This document shows, piece by piece, positions 63,301-64,000 of a DNA stretch of 64,000 nucleotides. Each line of letters opens with the position of its first letter. Position 1 is the first letter of the stretch. Below the pieces are notes generated by a model. It made no database searches. It was not told the DNA's origin and saw only the letters and a list, made by a program, of their open reading frames with translations. This stretch comes from an uncultured Bacteroidales bacterium. Its GTDB lineage: Bacteria; Bacteroidota; Bacteroidia; Bacteroidales; Paludibacteraceae. The DNA lies in the NCBI GenBank assembly GCA_902782665.1, contig CACZOA010000054.1, positions 58,753 through 122,752 of the forward strand. Direction: 5' to 3'. The position numbers and the translations under genes are program-made.

Positions 63301-63388
63301 GGTTGGAACTCAAATCGGAGACAATTATCCAGCAGGAGTGTATGTGTTGAAGATGAACGGCACAGCGACGAAGATTGTAAAACAATAA
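60371..63388 (+). CDS. CotH kinase family protein with lamin-tail, CHB-like and T9SS domains
   Basis: The start MKHVYKFTQILKTLLSSVLA (60371) gives a signal peptide and 1005 residues. Domains in order: lamin-tail domain (about 35-150), a chitobiase C-terminal-like domain (about 190-265, CKTEGAKIYYTLDGSIPT), CotH kinase domain (about 275-640, MGLRERMDETYLYQNYG, VYDTDFGLS), a second lamin-tail-like domain (about 760-880, LFINEVCASNGATLDEFG), and a C-terminal sorting domain (about 935-1005, VYPNPTS and GVYVLKMNG). CotH is a protein kinase in spore coats; here the target is unknown. Confidence 0.9.
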   Translation: MKHVYKFTQILKTLLSSVLATTAVTTSATVTITEIMPSNIATTVSDKFDYNGYVEFYNDGEPINLYSWFVKNTKEGKFNWNYEMGKAHILPTGYSLMFFGKEETSSETAKKVHPLYVGSVPKKLTADEGSVVFYNANGDSITFSYPAQYPHVSYSKEGYMEPTPGAKNGAAFKISERVAKPVFGGTPSGLIGAGNTATVELSCKTEGAKIYYTLDGSIPTLEKGIEYTAPIEVSENTIIRAKAFKDGVLWSDVATASYLYLGEYYETCGETTLPIVSIVADSIDLYSDSLGSCVVGTNGAQTICSSDKIKKANYHQEWYRPANFEYFVDGKSVNSQEVEVALQGGCSRSHGVKSFKIKTNKRTGENKFQYNKFFADRDYTKYKALTLRNGGNGFGYLFPRWRDGYMQNLAKGMNIDLQAYMPVAYFLNGKFHGMMGLRERMDETYLYQNYGIEEDEIDFLKVVNGTGYVAQYGSNEEFYAMQEYAYVHHQDPDYFDKMCEMIDMDEYIDYQILEQFVGNTDWVKNNIKVWRKKNGGKWRWMVYDTDFGLSTQHSSPTKNMMTFAKTNGDSVFTMMFEGLVQNEDFKYKFSDRYMYAMNKYFNSERALALADSMYNLTQIDMCATMACPDFGYVGNQTKYDSEIETMRSFVTRRPTSVQKQLASYLGLKNELADVTVRIEFDGDEEPDYVYWVNKNEFKNEVFNQQLFIGERVKVELRLPIGYKVANWTINGTLTEDPSTTMTIDSASVDGTDIQVLLTKDENFRIPRLFINEVCASNGATLDEFGSAPDWIEIYNSEAYDVDLAGMVIKNVTAGAKSTIPYGSSSSVIPAMGHAVLWADKGKNVGALHLNFKLNDAIEQKLQLIMPLTTGDTLIDEMTYKLHERNFSYGRVSDGDTAMTIFAKCDELAFGQQKNSPHAANGSIICSAETIDDVQQIDAVVETIVYPNPTSTAWTINADGDYVVTTMLGQVVEFGEAEVGTQIGDNYPAGVYVLKMNGTATKIVKQ

Positions 63389-63414
63389 TTCTCACATATA
63401 TCCAATTAATTTGA

Positions 63415-63448
63415 TTGCGGTGACGACGGTTCGTCACCGCAATTTTTT
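63415..63448 (+). terminator. terminator after the CotH gene
   Basis: TTGCGGTGACGA-cggt-TCGTCACCGCAA stem followed by TTTTTTA. Confidence 0.93.
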
Positions 63449-63455
63449 ATCTTTG
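63448..63455 (+). promoter_or_regulatory. -7 box of the P-loop kinase gene
   Basis: TATCTTTG, 22 bp before the ATG at 63478, overlapping the T-run of the terminator. Confidence 0.55.
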
Positions 63456-63477
63456 TGTCATCTTGAATATTAAGACC

Positions 63478-63963
63478 ATGACACCAAAAGAACTTACGGA
63501 TTTCATCAGACAGGAAGCGGACGGCAGCCCGATATTGATACTCATGATGGGCATTCCAGCATCTGGGAAAAGCACGTTTGTTGCCCGTCATCTGCAAAAT
63601 TTCTCACGTATAAACCTGGATAATCTACGCACCAGGGAAAGAGAGGACGCTATGCTTCACGCTCTGTTCATCTCAGAAGAGGATATCGTCGTCGACAACA
63701 CAAACGTCTCCCCTGAGGAAAGAGAGAAATATTTCCAGCTTGCGGATCAAAACGGTTATATGACTGTAGGTATTTTCATGGAGAGCATCCTCAATGATTG
63801 TCTGAAAAGGAATGCCCAGAGAGAGGGCGACGCGAGGATTCCAGACATCGGTGTCGAAGCTCGTGCGAAAAACTTAGTTCCGCCGACAGATGATGAACCT
63901 TTCGACTATCTCTTTTTCGCTAAAATGAAAGACGGAGACTTTGAAGTGAATGCTAAATGCTAA
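63478..63963 (+). CDS. P-loop AAA/kinase domain protein
   Basis: The 161-residue protein starts MTPKELTDFIRQEADG and has Walker A MGIPASGKSTF (about 24-34), NLDNLRTRERED and VVDNTNVSPEEREKYF, the pattern of polynucleotide-kinase-like or zeta-toxin-like AAA_33 ATPases. Its substrate is unknown. The last residues (VNAKC) are encoded by the 7-bp repeat at the right edge. Confidence 0.78.
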   Translation: MTPKELTDFIRQEADGSPILILMMGIPASGKSTFVARHLQNFSRINLDNLRTREREDAMLHALFISEEDIVVDNTNVSPEEREKYFQLADQNGYMTVGIFMESILNDCLKRNAQREGDARIPDIGVEARAKNLVPPTDDEPFDYLFFAKMKDGDFEVNAKC

Positions 63964-64000
63964 ATGCTAAATGCTAAATGCTAAATGCTAAATGCTAAAT
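63949..64000. repeat. 7-bp tandem repeat AATGCTA
   Basis: At least seven copies of AATGCTA run to the window end; the array continues beyond it. It begins inside the end of the P-loop kinase gene and supplies its stop codon. Confidence 0.9.

Overview
The window is a contiguous piece of a Bacteroidales (Bacteroidota) chromosome. The signs are many promoters with the Bacteroidota -7 box (TAnnTTTG), two secreted proteins with type IX secretion (T9SS) C-terminal sorting domains, a PorE-like T9SS lipoprotein, a TonB-dependent receptor, a DUF6056/lipoprotein pair, and the gene sets argR-GNAT-argG, queC-queF and accC-BCCP-pccB. A GH9 endoglucanase and a CotH/lamin-tail protein suggest an organism that breaks down plant polymers, perhaps in gut or rumen; that part is inference.

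Layout. 1-8794 (minus): 5' end of dnaN; folA, porE-like and thyA; then mlaE, mlaF, a small membrane protein, mutL and a His-rich COG0523 metallochaperone. 9037-9975: Rpn-type nuclease. 10111-12101 (minus): sufS, sufE and a membrane protein. 12198-16216 (minus): three lipoproteins (unknown, DUF3160, CapA-like), then metA. 17312-21579 (plus): ispD, recG, DbpA-like helicase. 21655-25905: an AT-rich accessory block with a DUF4143 ATPase, a long hairpin, a small HTH gene, an unrecognised three-gene operon (membrane-anchored GTPase, C-terminally anchored protein, soluble protein) and palindrome arrays at or near both ends. 26291-29111: proC, proB, fabG. 29217-32222: tandem Cys-motif/OmpA proteins, a hypothetical, a YD-repeat-like lipoprotein. 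32870-36480: acyl-CoA carboxylase operon. 36793-38635: DUF6056 protein and lipoprotein. 38737-42461: queC, queF, argR, GNAT, argG. 42729-47535: a hypothetical, an Aat-like protein, a YD-like protein and a TonB receptor. 47730-51955: lipoprotein, a second ATPase with its own palindrome array, tex. 52136-55616: rpiB and the GH9 enzyme. 55774-63963: FemAB/GNAT-like protein, periplasmic protein, two tRNA-Arg(ACG), acyl-CoA ligase, DUF3781, CotH protein, P-loop kinase.

The most interesting signal is an architecture found at two separate loci. An ATPase gene of the AAA/DUF4143 type is preceded by three or four palindromes in strict tandem (period 41 bp or 33 bp, spacer always 11 bp), and the last palindrome stops exactly 2 bp before the -7 box. 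The palindrome sequence differs between the loci. A third array (three palindromes, period 32 bp, spacer 12 bp) stands at 25819-25902 with no ATPase next to it. This looks like a family of ATPases each with its own private operator or DNA target. The second candidate is the GTPase operon at 23631-25655. Many intergenic spaces also carry short dispersed AT-rich repeats that sometimes supply the last codons of a gene.
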